Assembly (NCBI GenBank): GCA_002127295.1
Contig: NFUV01000001.1
Coordinates: 1,116,001-1,180,000, forward strand
Source of the DNA: Chitinophagaceae bacterium IBVUCB2
GTDB taxonomy: Bacteria > Bacteroidota > Bacteroidia > Chitinophagales > Chitinophagaceae
DNA: 64,000 bases
Direction of reading: 5' to 3'
Below are positions 1 to 8,908 of the stretch, in pieces (within the stretch, counting starts at the first letter, position 1; every line of letters begins with the position of its first letter). The notes beneath the pieces were generated by a model. That model searched no databases, was not told the DNA's origin, and was given only the letters and a program-made list of their open reading frames with translations. Position numbers and translations under genes: made by a program.

Positions 1-1
1 C

Positions 2-451
2 ATTGGTGCTATCAATTCAAGAGAGCAATTAAATATCATTCAGAAATATATTGCAATCGGTAAAAAAGAAGGTGCGGAAATGTATGAAAGCAGTTGTGCC
101 TTACCCTCGAAAGGATTTTGGTGCAGGCCAACCATCTTTAGCAATGTGGCGCAAAGCAATCGTATAGCACAGGAAGAAATTTTTGGGCCAGTGTTATCTA
201 TTCTCACATTCCGTACAGATGATGAAGTAATTGAAAAAGCTAACAACTCACCTTATGGACTAAGTGCTGGTGTGTGGACGGATAAAGGTTCTAAGATTTT
301 CAATATGACAAAAAGAATGAGAGCCGGTGTAGTATGGGCAAATACATTCAACAAGTTCGATCCCTCTTCTCCATTCGGTGGCTATAAAGAAAGTGGGTTT
401 GGAAGAGAAGGTGGCTTGCATGGGTTGTCGGCGTATGTGAATATTGTTTAA
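2..451 (+). CDS. Aldehyde dehydrogenase, C-terminal part (cut by window start)
   Basis: The frame is open from the first complete codon at base 2, so the gene begins upstream of the window. What remains is the C-terminal portion of an NAD(P)-dependent aldehyde dehydrogenase. It shows the family motif EEIFGPVLS, the YGLSAGVWT stretch and the C-terminal PFGGYKESGFGREGG signature that forms part of the substrate pocket and oligomer interface. The catalytic Cys and Glu would lie upstream and cannot be seen. The stop codon (449-451) is followed at once by an AT-rich palindromic heptad repeat and then by a second ALDH-like gene on the same strand. The two probably work together (see the next gene). 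Substrate cannot be assigned. Confidence 0.93.
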   Translation: MGAINSREQLNIIQKYIAIGKKEGAEMYESSCALPSKGFWCRPTIFSNVAQSNRIAQEEIFGPVLSILTFRTDDEVIEKANNSPYGLSAGVWTDKGSKIFNMTKRMRAGVVWANTFNKFDPSSPFGGYKESGFGREGGLHGLSAYVNIV

Positions 452-523
452 GTAAAAAATCAAAAGTCAAAATTAAAAACACGCAGCTTTTGAATTTTGA
501 CTTTTAACTTTTGAATTTTTAAT
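451..523. repeat. AT-rich heptad palindrome between two ALDH genes
   Basis: Units with a 7-base period start at 451, 458, 465 and 472 (AGTA, AATC, AGTC, AATT, each followed by AAA). After a 6-base centre, complementary units start at 485, 492, 499, 506 and 513 (AGCT, GAAT, GACT, AACT, GAAT, each followed by TTT). The arms share a 13-base complementary core and could form a long hairpin. The first unit begins on the last base of the upstream stop codon and the repeat ends just before the next ATG at 525. The geometry matches the GC-richer heptads at 25843-26330, but no gene lies inside. Confidence 0.7.
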
Positions 524-524
524 T

Positions 525-1475
525 ATGGATAAAACAATTAAAAAATCTTCACTTAAAGTAAGTGAGAACGGTTTGGAGAAAACCAGTTCTCCAAAACGGC
601 TTGAAGTATTGAAGACCTATAAGATTTATATCGGCGGTCAGTTTCCAAGAACTGAATCAGGAAGATATTATCAACCTACCAATGCAGCAGGAAAAACGTT
701 AGCAAATGTATGCCTCAGTTCAAGAAAAGATTTTCGGGATGCTGTGGTAAGTGCTCGAGGTGCGGTAAGTGGGTGGAGTGGCCGTGCAGCTTTCAATCGC
801 AGCCAGATATTATACAGAATGGCAGAAATGCTGGAAGGAAGAAAAGCACAATTCATTGATGAGTTGATGCAACAAGATGCTACCAAAGCAAAAGCAGAGA
901 AAGAAGTGAATCTTGCTATCGATCGCCTGATATATTATGCCGGCTGGTGCGATAAATTTCAGCAAATTTTTAGTGCTGTAAATCCTGTAGCTTCTTCCCA
1001 TTTTAATTTTTCTGTTCCTGAGCCAACCGGAGTTGTTTCTATCATTGCACCGCAAGGCGATTCATTATTAGGATTGGTTTCCGTTATTGCACCCGTGATT
1101 GCAGGCGGTAACACATGTATCGTTTTAGCTTCTGAAACTAGGCCACTTTGTGCTGTTACTTTTGCGGAGGTATTGAACTCATCGGACCTTCCGGGAGGAG
1201 TTGTTAATATTTTAACAGGTAAGCCTGCAGAATTAGCCAGTTGGTTTGTAGATCATATGGACGTAAATGCAACCATTTATTGCGAAAACAATTCTGAGAT
1301 CAAGAAAATGATGCAGGAAAAATCGGCTTCAAACTTAAAACGCATCACCTTCTATGACAAGGTAAACTGGTACAATGAAGAAGGACAATCACCCTATTTT
1401 ATCATGGATACGCAGGAAGTAAAAACGACCTGGCATCCGGTGGAGAATATTGCTGGGGCAGGCGGAGGATATTAA
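525..1475 (+). CDS. Short ALDH-like protein lacking the catalytic domain
   Basis: A 316-residue protein that aligns by motif to the N-terminal cofactor-binding half of aldehyde dehydrogenases: YIGGQFPRTESG near residue 36, EPTGVVSIIAPQGD near 165, PVIAGGNTCIVLASE near 190, and DLPGGVVNILTG near 225. It ends soon after, with a glycine-rich tail (AGAGGGY). The catalytic Cys/Glu domain seen in full-length enzymes of about 480-500 residues is absent. It lies 73 bp downstream of a normal ALDH gene on the same strand. Known ALDH16-type proteins carry a second, degenerate ALDH domain in one polypeptide, so this may be a split version acting as a structural partner. That role is inference; a decaying paralogue is the alternative. 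Confidence 0.8.
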   Translation: MDKTIKKSSLKVSENGLEKTSSPKRLEVLKTYKIYIGGQFPRTESGRYYQPTNAAGKTLANVCLSSRKDFRDAVVSARGAVSGWSGRAAFNRSQILYRMAEMLEGRKAQFIDELMQQDATKAKAEKEVNLAIDRLIYYAGWCDKFQQIFSAVNPVASSHFNFSVPEPTGVVSIIAPQGDSLLGLVSVIAPVIAGGNTCIVLASETRPLCAVTFAEVLNSSDLPGGVVNILTGKPAELASWFVDHMDVNATIYCENNSEIKKMMQEKSASNLKRITFYDKVNWYNEEGQSPYFIMDTQEVKTTWHPVENIAGAGGGY

Positions 1476-1535
1476 AAAGACCTTTCTCTAAAAGAGAGTA
1501 AACTTTTGGTAAGATTTTTGAACCTTATACGATAT

Positions 1536-1994
1536 ATGAAATTCATTATTATACTCACATTTTTAGTTATTTCAACTAACTGTTTTGCGCAAAGTGATAC
1601 AACTTATACTCCGGCTGACAGCAACTCAGTTATTGTTCATAAAGACCCCCGCCTTGAATTGCTCGTAAAAAAACAGGCTCAAATTAATGAAGAAACAAGC
1701 CGGGATGGAAGAAGAACTGATAAAGGCTATCGCTTAATGATCATTAGTACTAATAACCGGGATGAGGCATTAGCAGCAAAAACGAAAGTATATACTTATT
1801 TTCCAGACCTGAAAGCATATATGTGGTACCAGTCGCCGTACTTTAAAGTAAAAGCCGGCAACTTTAAAGACAGAAAAGATGCGGAAGCTTTTCAAAAAAG
1901 ATTGAACAGTTATTTTCCGAAAGGAGTTTTCATCATGAAAGATGTGATTGAAGTGAAGTTGGGCAAAGGCATCGATGATGAAATAAATCCATAA
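1536..1994 (+). CDS. Secreted SPOR-domain protein
   Basis: The protein has 152 residues when started at the ATG at 1536, which gives a clean signal peptide (MKFIIILTFLVIS..., cleavage near CFA-Q). The upstream TTG at 1506 would add ten unconvincing residues. The C-terminal half (about residues 65-145) looks like a SPOR domain, the peptidoglycan-binding fold that recognises denuded glycan strands. It has the two-lobed pattern GYRLMIIS...YWYQ-type...FKVKAGNFKDRKDAEAFQKRL. It is probably periplasmic. It shares its orientation with the M20 gene downstream but a terminator-like hairpin at 2022-2045 separates them. The cell-division role typical of SPOR proteins is not demonstrated here. Confidence 0.8.
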   Translation: MKFIIILTFLVISTNCFAQSDTTYTPADSNSVIVHKDPRLELLVKKQAQINEETSRDGRRTDKGYRLMIISTNNRDEALAAKTKVYTYFPDLKAYMWYQSPYFKVKAGNFKDRKDAEAFQKRLNSYFPKGVFIMKDVIEVKLGKGIDDEINP

Positions 1995-2021
1995 AGCATT
2001 TCATAAAATCATTTATCAAAT

Positions 2022-2045
2022 AATCCCTGTTAGCCAACGGGGATT
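2022..2045 (+). terminator. Intrinsic terminator after the SPOR gene
   Basis: A ten-base-pair stem with one G-U pair (AATCCCTGTT against AACGGGGATT) and a 4-base loop is followed by TTCTATTTTTG. The T-rich tail is the same sequence that forms the -7 box of the next gene, so terminator and promoter are fused. Confidence 0.6.
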
Positions 2046-2048
2046 TTC

Positions 2049-2056
2049 TATTTTTG
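2049..2056 (+). promoter_or_regulatory. -7 box of the M20 gene, nearly leaderless
   Basis: TATTTTTG matches the Bacteroidota -7 consensus TAnnTTTG. It ends only four bases before the ATG at 2061, so transcription should start at or next to the start codon. No clear -33 TTTG is seen. Confidence 0.5.
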
Positions 2057-2060
2057 TTCC

Positions 2061-3239
2061 ATGCAAGAAAAAATCAAAGCCCTCGCTAAAAAGTATTTTG
2101 CTGAGTTTGTAGCTGTACGCCATCATTTACATGCAAACCCCGAATTGAGTTACCAGGAATTTGAAACGTCAAAATTTGTTCAGGGAAAACTAAAAGAACT
2201 CGAAATTCCTTTTGAAATAAAAGCAACAACAGGTGTAGTTGGTTTGATAAAAGGGCAAAATCCTGATAGCCGCATTATTGCTTTGCGTGCCGATATGGAC
2301 GCACTACCTATAAAAGAAGAAAATGACATCCCTTACAAATCGAAGAATGACGGTGTAATGCATGCCTGCGGACATGATGTGCATACTACTTGTTTATTAG
2401 GTGCTGCAAAAATTTTGACTGAATTAAAAGATGAATGGGAAGGAACGGTGAAGCTTATTTTTCAGCCGGGTGAAGAAAAAAATCCCGGCGGTGCTTCGCT
2501 GATGATAAAAGATGGAGTGTTGGCAAATCCAACACCACAAGCAATACTTGCATTGCATGTAAACACCATTTTAGAAGTTGGAGAATTAAGTTTTCGGAGC
2601 GGCAAAGTAATGGCCAGTGCTGATGAATTATATATTACGGTAAAAGGAAAAGGCGGACATGCAGCATCTCCACATTTAATTGTTGACCCGATTTTAATTG
2701 CTTCTCATTTAATTATTGCCCTGCAACAATTGATCAGCAGGAATAATAATCCGTTTAATCCATCTGTTCTTTCAATTACTTCCTTCAACGGTGGCAACAC
2801 CACGAATGTGGTACCCAATGAAGTGAAATTAATGGGAACTTTCCGGGCAATGGATGAAACATGGCGTTTTAAAGCACATGAATTGATGCGAAAATTAACG
2901 AATGACCTAGTTCGTTCAATGGGCGGAGAAGCTGAACTGCATATTGATGTTGGCTATCCATGTGTAATGAACAATGAAACAGTAACTGCTAATGCGATGA
3001 AAAAAGCAGCTGAATACATGGGCACCGATAAAGTAAGCGAAACAGAATTGCGAATGGGTGCTGAAGACTTTGGTTACTATGCTCAACAAATACCTGCCTG
3101 TTTCTATCGGCTCGGCACCATGAATAAAGCCAAAGGAATTATAGCTGGTGTACACACTCCTGTTTTTAATATAGATGAAGATGCAATTGAAATTGGAATG
3201 GGAATGATGGCCTGGTTGGGGGCAAGTGTAAAACCATAA
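2061..3239 (+). CDS. M20-family amidohydrolase (N-acyl amino acid type)
   Basis: A 392-residue metallopeptidase of the M20D group (hippurate, N-acetyl or indole-acyl amino acid hydrolases). The metal-binding motif HACGHDVH lies at residues 101-108. The general-base and ligand glutamates are in PGEEKNPGG (E138, E139). The dimerisation-domain motif GKGGHAASPH and the C-terminal metal-ligand histidine in AGVHTPVF are present. There is no signal peptide, so it is cytoplasmic. It probably removes an acyl group from an amino-acid conjugate or modified peptide; the natural substrate cannot be told. Transcription likely starts almost at the ATG from the box at 2049-2056. Confidence 0.9.
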   Translation: MQEKIKALAKKYFAEFVAVRHHLHANPELSYQEFETSKFVQGKLKELEIPFEIKATTGVVGLIKGQNPDSRIIALRADMDALPIKEENDIPYKSKNDGVMHACGHDVHTTCLLGAAKILTELKDEWEGTVKLIFQPGEEKNPGGASLMIKDGVLANPTPQAILALHVNTILEVGELSFRSGKVMASADELYITVKGKGGHAASPHLIVDPILIASHLIIALQQLISRNNNPFNPSVLSITSFNGGNTTNVVPNEVKLMGTFRAMDETWRFKAHELMRKLTNDLVRSMGGEAELHIDVGYPCVMNNETVTANAMKKAAEYMGTDKVSETELRMGAEDFGYYAQQIPACFYRLGTMNKAKGIIAGVHTPVFNIDEDAIEIGMGMMAWLGASVKP

Positions 3240-3304
3240 TTCCGCCAAAAAAAATAATATTCATACGGGTTTTTAGTAAATTCAAACTACTAAAATTAAC
3301 CTCC

Positions 3305-3676
3305 ATGAATAATTATTTAAAAGGCACTATTGCTTTGGCAACGATTTTTATTGTATTTATTCTTGCAGCTCAAAACGGTCCCGTAAAACAAACAGGAACA
3401 TCGTCTATACAGAAATTTGAGTATTGCCGGCTTTTTCAGGAAGCAAATTGGAATAGCTACACCGGTGGAAATACTACCACAAAATGCTGGGTTCAATTTA
3501 ATTACAATGGCGAAAGCTTCTATAAAGAAGATAAAACAAATATTGATAAAATAAATAGTGTAATGGACGGATTAAATTACCTGGGTTCATTAGGATGGGA
3601 TCTGACAACTTCTTACACAGAATCCGGAGATGGTTGGAGACAGCAAATTCATATATTGAAAAGGAAAAAGCAATAA
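3305..3676 (+). CDS. Small membrane-anchored or secreted protein, unknown
   Basis: The protein has 123 residues, with a hydrophobic N-terminal segment (about residues 6-22, TIALATIFIVFILAA) acting as a signal anchor or uncleaved signal. A mature part follows with two cysteines and the phrase LNYLGSLGWDLTTSY. That phrase resembles the 'LN.LG..GWELV' core of DUF4177-type small proteins, but the match is by eye and weak. It stands alone between the amidohydrolase and malic enzyme genes. No function is proposed. Confidence 0.7.
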   Translation: MNNYLKGTIALATIFIVFILAAQNGPVKQTGTSSIQKFEYCRLFQEANWNSYTGGNTTTKCWVQFNYNGESFYKEDKTNIDKINSVMDGLNYLGSLGWDLTTSYTESGDGWRQQIHILKRKKQ

Positions 3677-3737
3677 TTGTATTACATATATCTATCTAAT
3701 GTAATTACACTTCATTTTACCCGAAATTTTTATTCCG

Positions 3738-3744
3738 TACATTG
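3738..3744 (+). promoter_or_regulatory. Possible -7 box of maeB
   Basis: TACATTG, a shortened TAnnTTTG-type box, lies about 50 bases before the maeB ATG. The same TACATTG form is found before radC. It is weak evidence on its own. Confidence 0.3.
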
Positions 3745-3793
3745 CAGCCCGTTTTGATTGATAGCGAAGAAAGGAGAATATTAAATTTGAACC

Positions 3794-6136
3794 ATGTCAA
3801 ACGACTTACGCAAACAACAGGCCCTGGAATATCATGCAAAAGGAAGGCCCGGAAAAATAGAAGTAATACCTACCAAAGAAGCTAAAACTCAAAGAGACCT
3901 TTCATTGGCTTATTCTCCCGGCGTTGCTGCTCCTTGCCTGGAAATTGCAGAAAATATTGAGAACGTTTATAAGTACACCGCTAAAGGAAATTTAGTAGCC
4001 GTTATCAGTAATGGTACTGCAGTACTTGGACTGGGAGATATTGGCCCCGAAGCCAGCAAACCAGTAATGGAAGGAAAAGGAGTTCTCTTCAAAATTTTTG
4101 CAGACATAGATGTATTCGACATCGAGATAAATGAAAAAGATCCGGAAAAATTTGTACAGATTGTAAAAGCACTGGAACCAACTTTTGGAGGTATTAATCT
4201 CGAAGACATAAAAGCGCCGGAATGTTTTTATATAGAGCAGGAATTAAAGAAGCGGATGAATATTCCTGTAATGCATGATGACCAGCATGGTACTGCTATC
4301 ATTTCTGCGGCAGCGTTATTGAATGCATTGGAAATCCAAAAAAAGAAAATTGATAAGGTAAAGTTTGTAGTGAATGGTGCTGGTGCGGCAGCAATGGCCT
4401 GTATTATGTTATACGAAGCTCTCGGTGCCAAGCATGAGAACTTTTTACTTTTCGATAGAAAGGGAGTATTGCATAAAGGAAGAACAGATCTTGAGGCCTT
4501 CAAGCAAAAATTTGCCAATGCAAAAACAGAAATAACATTGGCCCAGGCAATGAAGGATGCGGATGTTTTTATCGGGCTAAGTGCCGGGAATGTAGTTAAT
4601 GCAGATATGGTAAAGAGTATGGCAAAGAACCCGATCGTATTTGCTATGGCTAACCCCGACCCTGAAATAAGTTGGGAAGATGCTACCGGTGCAAGAAAAG
4701 ATGTGATCATGGCTACTGGTCGTAGTGATTATCCTAACCAGGTAAATAATGTACTGGGCTTTCCGTATATATTTCGTGGTGCATTAGATGTAAGAGCCAA
4801 GCATATTAACGAAGAAATGAAAATGGCTGCTGTAAAAGCATTGGCAGAATTAGCAAAAACTCCTGTGCCGGATATTGTGAACATGGCTTACAACGAAAAG
4901 AATATCACTTTCGGAGAAAACTATATTATTCCAAAACCACTTGATCCGAGATTGTTAGCTACAGTTGCTCCGGCTGTGGCCAAAGCTGCCATGGAAAGTG
5001 GTGTAGCACAACACCCCATCACTAATTGGGATACTTATGTTACAGATCTTAATAACCGGTTAGGACTCGACAACCAGGTGATGAGAGTATTGGGTAATAA
5101 AGCCCGCAAAGATCCTAAACGAATTGTATTTGCTGAGGCTGACAATATAAAAATCCTGAAAGCAGCACAAATAATTTTTGATGAAGGAATTGGCTACCCG
5201 ATCTTGTTAGGTGATGAAATTAAAATTAAAAATATCGCCAATGCCAATGGAATAGATATTGAAGGGTTACCGATTTTTGACCCACGCAGCGATGCAATGG
5301 AAGAAAGAAGGAATAAATACGCCGAACTCTTTTTTGCAAAAAGAGGAAGAAAAGGTTTCAATGCCTATGAAGCGAAGAAGGTAATGAAAGACCGCAACTA
5401 CTATGGCTGTATGATGGTAGAATGTGGCGATGCAGATGCAATGATTTCTGGCCTGGCAAAAAATTATCCTGATACTATTCGACCAGCATTACATACCATC
5501 GGTACAGAAGAAGGTGTAAAGAAAATTGCTGGAATGTACCTGATGCTAACAAAAAAAGGTCCTTTGTTCTTAGCAGATACAACGGTTAATTTCAACCCAA
5601 CAGCGGAAGAATTAGCGGAGATTACTTTAATGGTAGCAAAAGAAGTACGCAACTTCAATATTATTCCCCGTATTGCTATGCTCAGCTACTCGAACTTTGG
5701 CAGCAGCAATTCTCCTGAAGCAACATTAGTGGCAAAAGCCAGAAAAATTGTAAAGGAAAAAATGCCCTCTTTATTAGTGGATGGAGAAATGCAGGCCAGT
5801 GTAGCGTTTAATAAAGAATTGATGAAGGAAAATTACCCGTTTAGCGAATTGGCGGATAAAGATGTAAACACATTGATATTTCCCAACCTTGCCTCTGGCA
5901 ATATTGCTTATAACCTGCTAAAAGAATTGGAAACAGCCGATGCGGTAGGGCCAATCTTGCTGGGATTGAAAAAACCGGTTCATATTCTCCAATTAGGAAG
6001 CTCTGTTCGTAATATTCTAAATATGGCACTGGTTGCAGTAGTAGATGCTCAGTTAAAAAGTAAGGCCTCTACGGAAGAAATTGTAAAGAAGTCCCGCTGG
6101 TGGAAGCGTTTCCGCAAAGTCAGTAAGGATTTATAG
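3794..6136 (+). CDS. maeB: NADP-dependent malic enzyme with phosphotransacetylase-like domain
   Basis: A 780-residue two-domain enzyme that oxidatively decarboxylates malate to pyruvate, generating NADPH. Residues 1-420 are the malic enzyme part: [18 protein letters not shown], the [12 protein letters not shown] motif, the Rossmann stretch [14 protein letters not shown], and [19 protein letters not shown]. Residues about 430-770 form the phosphotransacetylase-like domain ([55 protein letters not shown]). In family members this domain is regulatory, sensing acetyl-CoA, rather than catalytic. Length and order match Escherichia coli MaeB (about 760 residues). It is cytoplasmic. A terminator hairpin follows at 6167-6201. 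Confidence 0.96.
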   Translation: MSNDLRKQQALEYHAKGRPGKIEVIPTKEAKTQRDLSLAYSPGVAAPCLEIAENIENVYKYTAKGNLVAVISNGTAVLGLGDIGPEASKPVMEGKGVLFKIFADIDVFDIEINEKDPEKFVQIVKALEPTFGGINLEDIKAPECFYIEQELKKRMNIPVMHDDQHGTAIISAAALLNALEIQKKKIDKVKFVVNGAGAAAMACIMLYEALGAKHENFLLFDRKGVLHKGRTDLEAFKQKFANAKTEITLAQAMKDADVFIGLSAGNVVNADMVKSMAKNPIVFAMANPDPEISWEDATGARKDVIMATGRSDYPNQVNNVLGFPYIFRGALDVRAKHINEEMKMAAVKALAELAKTPVPDIVNMAYNEKNITFGENYIIPKPLDPRLLATVAPAVAKAAMESGVAQHPITNWDTYVTDLNNRLGLDNQVMRVLGNKARKDPKRIVFAEADNIKILKAAQIIFDEGIGYPILLGDEIKIKNIANANGIDIEGLPIFDPRSDAMEERRNKYAELFFAKRGRKGFNAYEAKKVMKDRNYYGCMMVECGDADAMISGLAKNYPDTIRPALHTIGTEEGVKKIAGMYLMLTKKGPLFLADTTVNFNPTAEELAEITLMVAKEVRNFNIIPRIAMLSYSNFGSSNSPEATLVAKARKIVKEKMPSLLVDGEMQASVAFNKELMKENYPFSELADKDVNTLIFPNLASGNIAYNLLKELETADAVGPILLGLKKPVHILQLGSSVRNILNMALVAVVDAQLKSKASTEEIVKKSRWWKRFRKVSKDL

Positions 6137-6166
6137 GATCCGTCGATTTCGAACTGATTCATTAAA

Positions 6167-6201
6167 AGAAAAGCCAATAGTTAAACCCTAATGGCTTTTC
6201 T
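6167..6201 (+). terminator. Terminator after maeB
   Basis: A perfect 10-bp stem (AGAAAAGCCA at 6167-6176, TGGCTTTTCT at 6192-6201) has a 15-base loop and is followed by CCTTTC. An ATG at 6191 in the mlaE frame falls inside this hairpin and is therefore not the mlaE start. Confidence 0.55.
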
Positions 6202-6229
6202 CCTTTCATGCTGTATCTTAGCACATAAT

Positions 6230-6967
6230 ATGACGATTTTCAGCGACATAGGCCGATACCTTTTGATGCTTAAAGGAATGTTCTCAAAGCCGGAAAACGG
6301 AAAGATGTATTGGAAAGAATTTATTCACCAATGTACCGAAATCGGTTTTGGATCATTAGGTATTGTTGCTATCATTTCGGTTTTTATTGGTGCTGTTTCT
6401 ACTATACAAACTGCTTATCAGTTGGTAACCCCACTTATTCCCAAATCAACCATTGCACAAATTGTTAGAGATACAGTAATTCTTGAATTTGCTCCTACCC
6501 TCGTAAGTATCGTATTGGCAGGTGTTGCCGGTAGTCGCATAGCCAGTGAACTGGGTAATATGCGGGTAAGCGAACAAATAGATGCATTGGAAATAATGGG
6601 TATAAACACCAAAACCTATCTCATCCTGCCTAAAATAGTTGCAGCACTTTTAATGATCCCCTTATTGGTTGTAATGGCAATGGCTCTGGGAATTTGGGGA
6701 GGAAGATTAGCTGGTGTTGCTTCAGGTATTATTTCGGGCAGTGTGTTCGATAAAGGCTTGCTAGAATTTTTTGTTCCCTATAATGTAATTTTTGCCCTGA
6801 TAAAAGCCTATGTATACTCCTTTATCATTGCCAGTATACCGGCTTTTTACGGTTATTATGTAAAAGGTGGTGCATTAGAGATTGGAAGAGCCAGTACAAA
6901 AGCCGTCGTTGTTAGTTGCATATTAATATTATTTTCCGACTATATTTTATCAGCCTTGTTGTTATAG
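6230..6967 (+). CDS. mlaE: MlaE-family ABC transporter permease
   Basis: The protein has 245 residues from the ATG at 6230. It is the integral inner-membrane permease of an Mla/Mce-type phospholipid ABC transporter. It shows the hallmark MlaE segment (VILEFAPTLVSIVLAGVAGSRIASELG), then EQIDALEIMGINTKTYLILPKIVAALLMIPLL and several transmembrane helices. The ATP-binding partner starts 8 bp after its stop. The longer start at 6191 would lie in the maeB terminator hairpin and is rejected. Known MlaE proteins work with MlaF and an MCE-domain substrate-binding protein (MlaD). No MlaD gene is adjacent; the next gene is sucD. Confidence 0.93.
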   Translation: MTIFSDIGRYLLMLKGMFSKPENGKMYWKEFIHQCTEIGFGSLGIVAIISVFIGAVSTIQTAYQLVTPLIPKSTIAQIVRDTVILEFAPTLVSIVLAGVAGSRIASELGNMRVSEQIDALEIMGINTKTYLILPKIVAALLMIPLLVVMAMALGIWGGRLAGVASGIISGSVFDKGLLEFFVPYNVIFALIKAYVYSFIIASIPAFYGYYVKGGALEIGRASTKAVVVSCILILFSDYILSALLL

Positions 6968-6975
6968 TTCTATAC

Positions 6976-7791
6976 ATGATTGAAGTAAAAAACATAAAGA
7001 AGAGTTTTGGTGATAAAGTTGTCATTGAGAATGTGAGTGCCGTAATGAAAGCGGGGCAATGCAATCTTATTATTGGATCCAGCGGTAGCGGGAAAACGGT
7101 ATTGCAAAAATGCATGGTAGGGCTGTTCGAACCAGACGAAGGGGATGTGTTATACGATGGCAAGAACTTTACAACCATGAAGGGAGAGGAAAAAACGGAG
7201 ATACGTAAAGAAATTGGAATGTTATTTCAAGGTTCTGCTTTATTCGATAGCTTGAATGTTCAGGAGAATGTAATGTTTCCCCTGAGTATGTTTACGAAAG
7301 ACACTTACAAAAAAAAGCTTGACCGTGTAAATGAAGTGCTGGCAAGAGTAAACCTTGTGGATGCCAATAAAAAATTTCCTTCTGAATTGAGTGGGGGTAT
7401 GAAAAAAAGGGTGGCGCTGGCAAGAGCCGTTGTGTTGAATCCTAAATACCTTTTTTGTGATGAGCCTAATTCTGGCCTTGATCCATTAACCTCATTGGTA
7501 ATTGATAAGCTCATAAAAGAGATAACCATTGAGTATAATATTACAACGGTTATTAATACCCACGACATGAATAGTGTAATGGAAATTGGCAACTATATTC
7601 TTTACATGTACATGGGTAATAAAGAGTGGGAAGGCACTAACAAAGAAATCATTTTCAGTAAAAACCAGCGGCTCAACGAATTCATCTTTGCCTCTGACTT
7701 CTTGAAAGATGCAAAAGAAATGCGAATGCTGGAGGAAACAGGAAAAATTCCGAATGACCGGAATATGGACGACTTGTTGGACAAGACATAA
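6976..7791 (+). CDS. mlaF: MlaF-family ABC transporter ATP-binding protein
   Basis: A 271-residue ATPase started at the ATG at 6976; an earlier in-frame ATG at 6916 lies inside mlaE. Walker A GSSGSGKT is at residues 34-41. The Q-loop region MLFQGSALFDSLNV is typical of the Mla branch. The ABC signature LSGGMKKR, Walker B YLFCDEP followed by NSGLDPLTS, and the H-loop NTHD are all present. It forms a two-gene operon with mlaE and should energise phospholipid movement between the outer and inner membranes. The C-terminal 30 residues are charged and may contact the permease or regulate assembly. Direction of transport is not inferable. Confidence 0.94.
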   Translation: MIEVKNIKKSFGDKVVIENVSAVMKAGQCNLIIGSSGSGKTVLQKCMVGLFEPDEGDVLYDGKNFTTMKGEEKTEIRKEIGMLFQGSALFDSLNVQENVMFPLSMFTKDTYKKKLDRVNEVLARVNLVDANKKFPSELSGGMKKRVALARAVVLNPKYLFCDEPNSGLDPLTSLVIDKLIKEITIEYNITTVINTHDMNSVMEIGNYILYMYMGNKEWEGTNKEIIFSKNQRLNEFIFASDFLKDAKEMRMLEETGKIPNDRNMDDLLDKT

Positions 7792-7870
7792 TCAGGTATT
7801 CTTCTGACAACCCATTATTTTTTGCCTTTCCAAGGGTATGAATAGCTTTAACAAAACCCACCAAATCCCT

Positions 7871-7878
7871 TATTTTTG
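7871..7878 (+). promoter_or_regulatory. -7 box of sucD
   Basis: TATTTTTG matches TAnnTTTG and ends 23 bases before the sucD ATG at 7902, giving a normal short leader. Confidence 0.5.
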
Positions 7879-7901
7879 CGCCAACTTATTAAAGCATAAA
7901 C

Positions 7902-8780
7902 ATGAGTATTCTTGTCAATAAAAATTCGAAAGTTTTAGTACAGGGTTTTACGGGTACTGAAGGTACTTTCCATGCTACTCAAATGATCGAGTATGGAACA
8001 AATGTGGTGGGCGGTGTTACACCTGGAAAAGGCGGAGGCACACATTTGGATAAACCTATTTTTAATACGGTGGTGGATTGTGTAAAAGCTACTGGTGCCG
8101 ATGTAAGTATCATCTTTGTTCCCCCGGCATTTGCAGCTGATGCAATTATGGAAGCTGCTGATGCAGGTGTGGCTTTAGTGGTTTGTATTACAGAAGGTAT
8201 CCCGGTGCAGGATATGGTGAAAGTGAAAAATTATTTACAAGGAAAAACAACACGATTAATTGGCCCTAATTGCCCCGGCGTTATTACATCCAATGAATGT
8301 AAAGTGGGTATTATGCCCGGTTTTATTTTTAAACCAGGTCGCATTGGTATTGTTTCAAAATCAGGAACATTGACTTACGAGGCAGCCGACCAGGTAGCAA
8401 AAGCAGGACTTGGCATATCCACAGCAGTTGGTATTGGTGGCGACCCGATCATCGGAACTCCAACCCAAGATGCGGTTGAACTATTAATGAACGATCCCGA
8501 AACAGATGCTATCGTAATGATAGGCGAAATTGGTGGTGGTATGGAAGCAGAAGCTGCTAATTGGATAAAAGCAAACGGCAATAAAAAACCGGTAGTGGGA
8601 TTTATTGCTGGTCAAACTGCTCCTCCGGGTCGTCGTATGGGACATGCCGGAGCCATAGTAGGTGGTGCCGATGATACTGCAGCTGCTAAAATGAAGATCA
8701 TGGCAGAATGTGGAATACATGTAGTAAGCAGCCCTGCTGATATTGGGAAAAAAATGGCGGAAGTGTTGAAAGGGAAATAG
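7902..8780 (+). CDS. sucD: Succinate-CoA ligase, alpha subunit
   Basis: The 292-residue alpha subunit of succinyl-CoA synthetase, the TCA-cycle enzyme that couples succinyl-CoA cleavage to nucleotide triphosphate formation. Visible features are the N-terminal CoA-binding Rossmann motif ([16 protein letters not shown]), the GPNCPGVI segment, and the catalytic phosphohistidine motif GHAGAIVGG with the histidine at residue 248 (His246 in E. coli). Length matches the family. The beta subunit (sucC) is not in this window, so the subunits are encoded apart. It has its own promoter and is followed by a strong bidirectional terminator, so it is transcribed alone. Confidence 0.97.
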   Translation: MSILVNKNSKVLVQGFTGTEGTFHATQMIEYGTNVVGGVTPGKGGGTHLDKPIFNTVVDCVKATGADVSIIFVPPAFAADAIMEAADAGVALVVCITEGIPVQDMVKVKNYLQGKTTRLIGPNCPGVITSNECKVGIMPGFIFKPGRIGIVSKSGTLTYEAADQVAKAGLGISTAVGIGGDPIIGTPTQDAVELLMNDPETDAIVMIGEIGGGMEAEAANWIKANGNKKPVVGFIAGQTAPPGRRMGHAGAIVGGADDTAAAKMKIMAECGIHVVSSPADIGKKMAEVLKGK

Positions 8781-8834
8781 AGAATGGAAATTTTAAGTGG
8801 ATAGATTTTATATTCACAAATCTTTTATATAAAT

Positions 8835-8862
8835 AAAGCCCTCCTAAATTTAGGAGGGCTTT
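8835..8862. terminator. Bidirectional terminator between sucD and the DUF4476 gene
   Basis: A perfect 14-bp inverted repeat (arms AAAGCCCTCCTAAA and TTTAGGAGGGCTTT) with T-rich flanks in both directions lies between two convergent genes. Confidence 0.9.
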
Positions 8863-8908
8863 TTATTTCAAGGGTGGGTCTTTAAGTGTTAATTTACTTC
8901 ACTAATAA

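Noticed and set aside
451-523. Heptad array as a CRISPR-like or simple AT-rich tract
   Set aside because: Units are 7 bases with no unique spacers of spacer length and the arms are inverted. It is not a CRISPR array. It is kept as a heptad palindrome.
6191-6229. Upstream ATG start for mlaE
   Set aside because: It lies inside the maeB terminator stem, and the extra residues have no family similarity. The ATG at 6230 is used.
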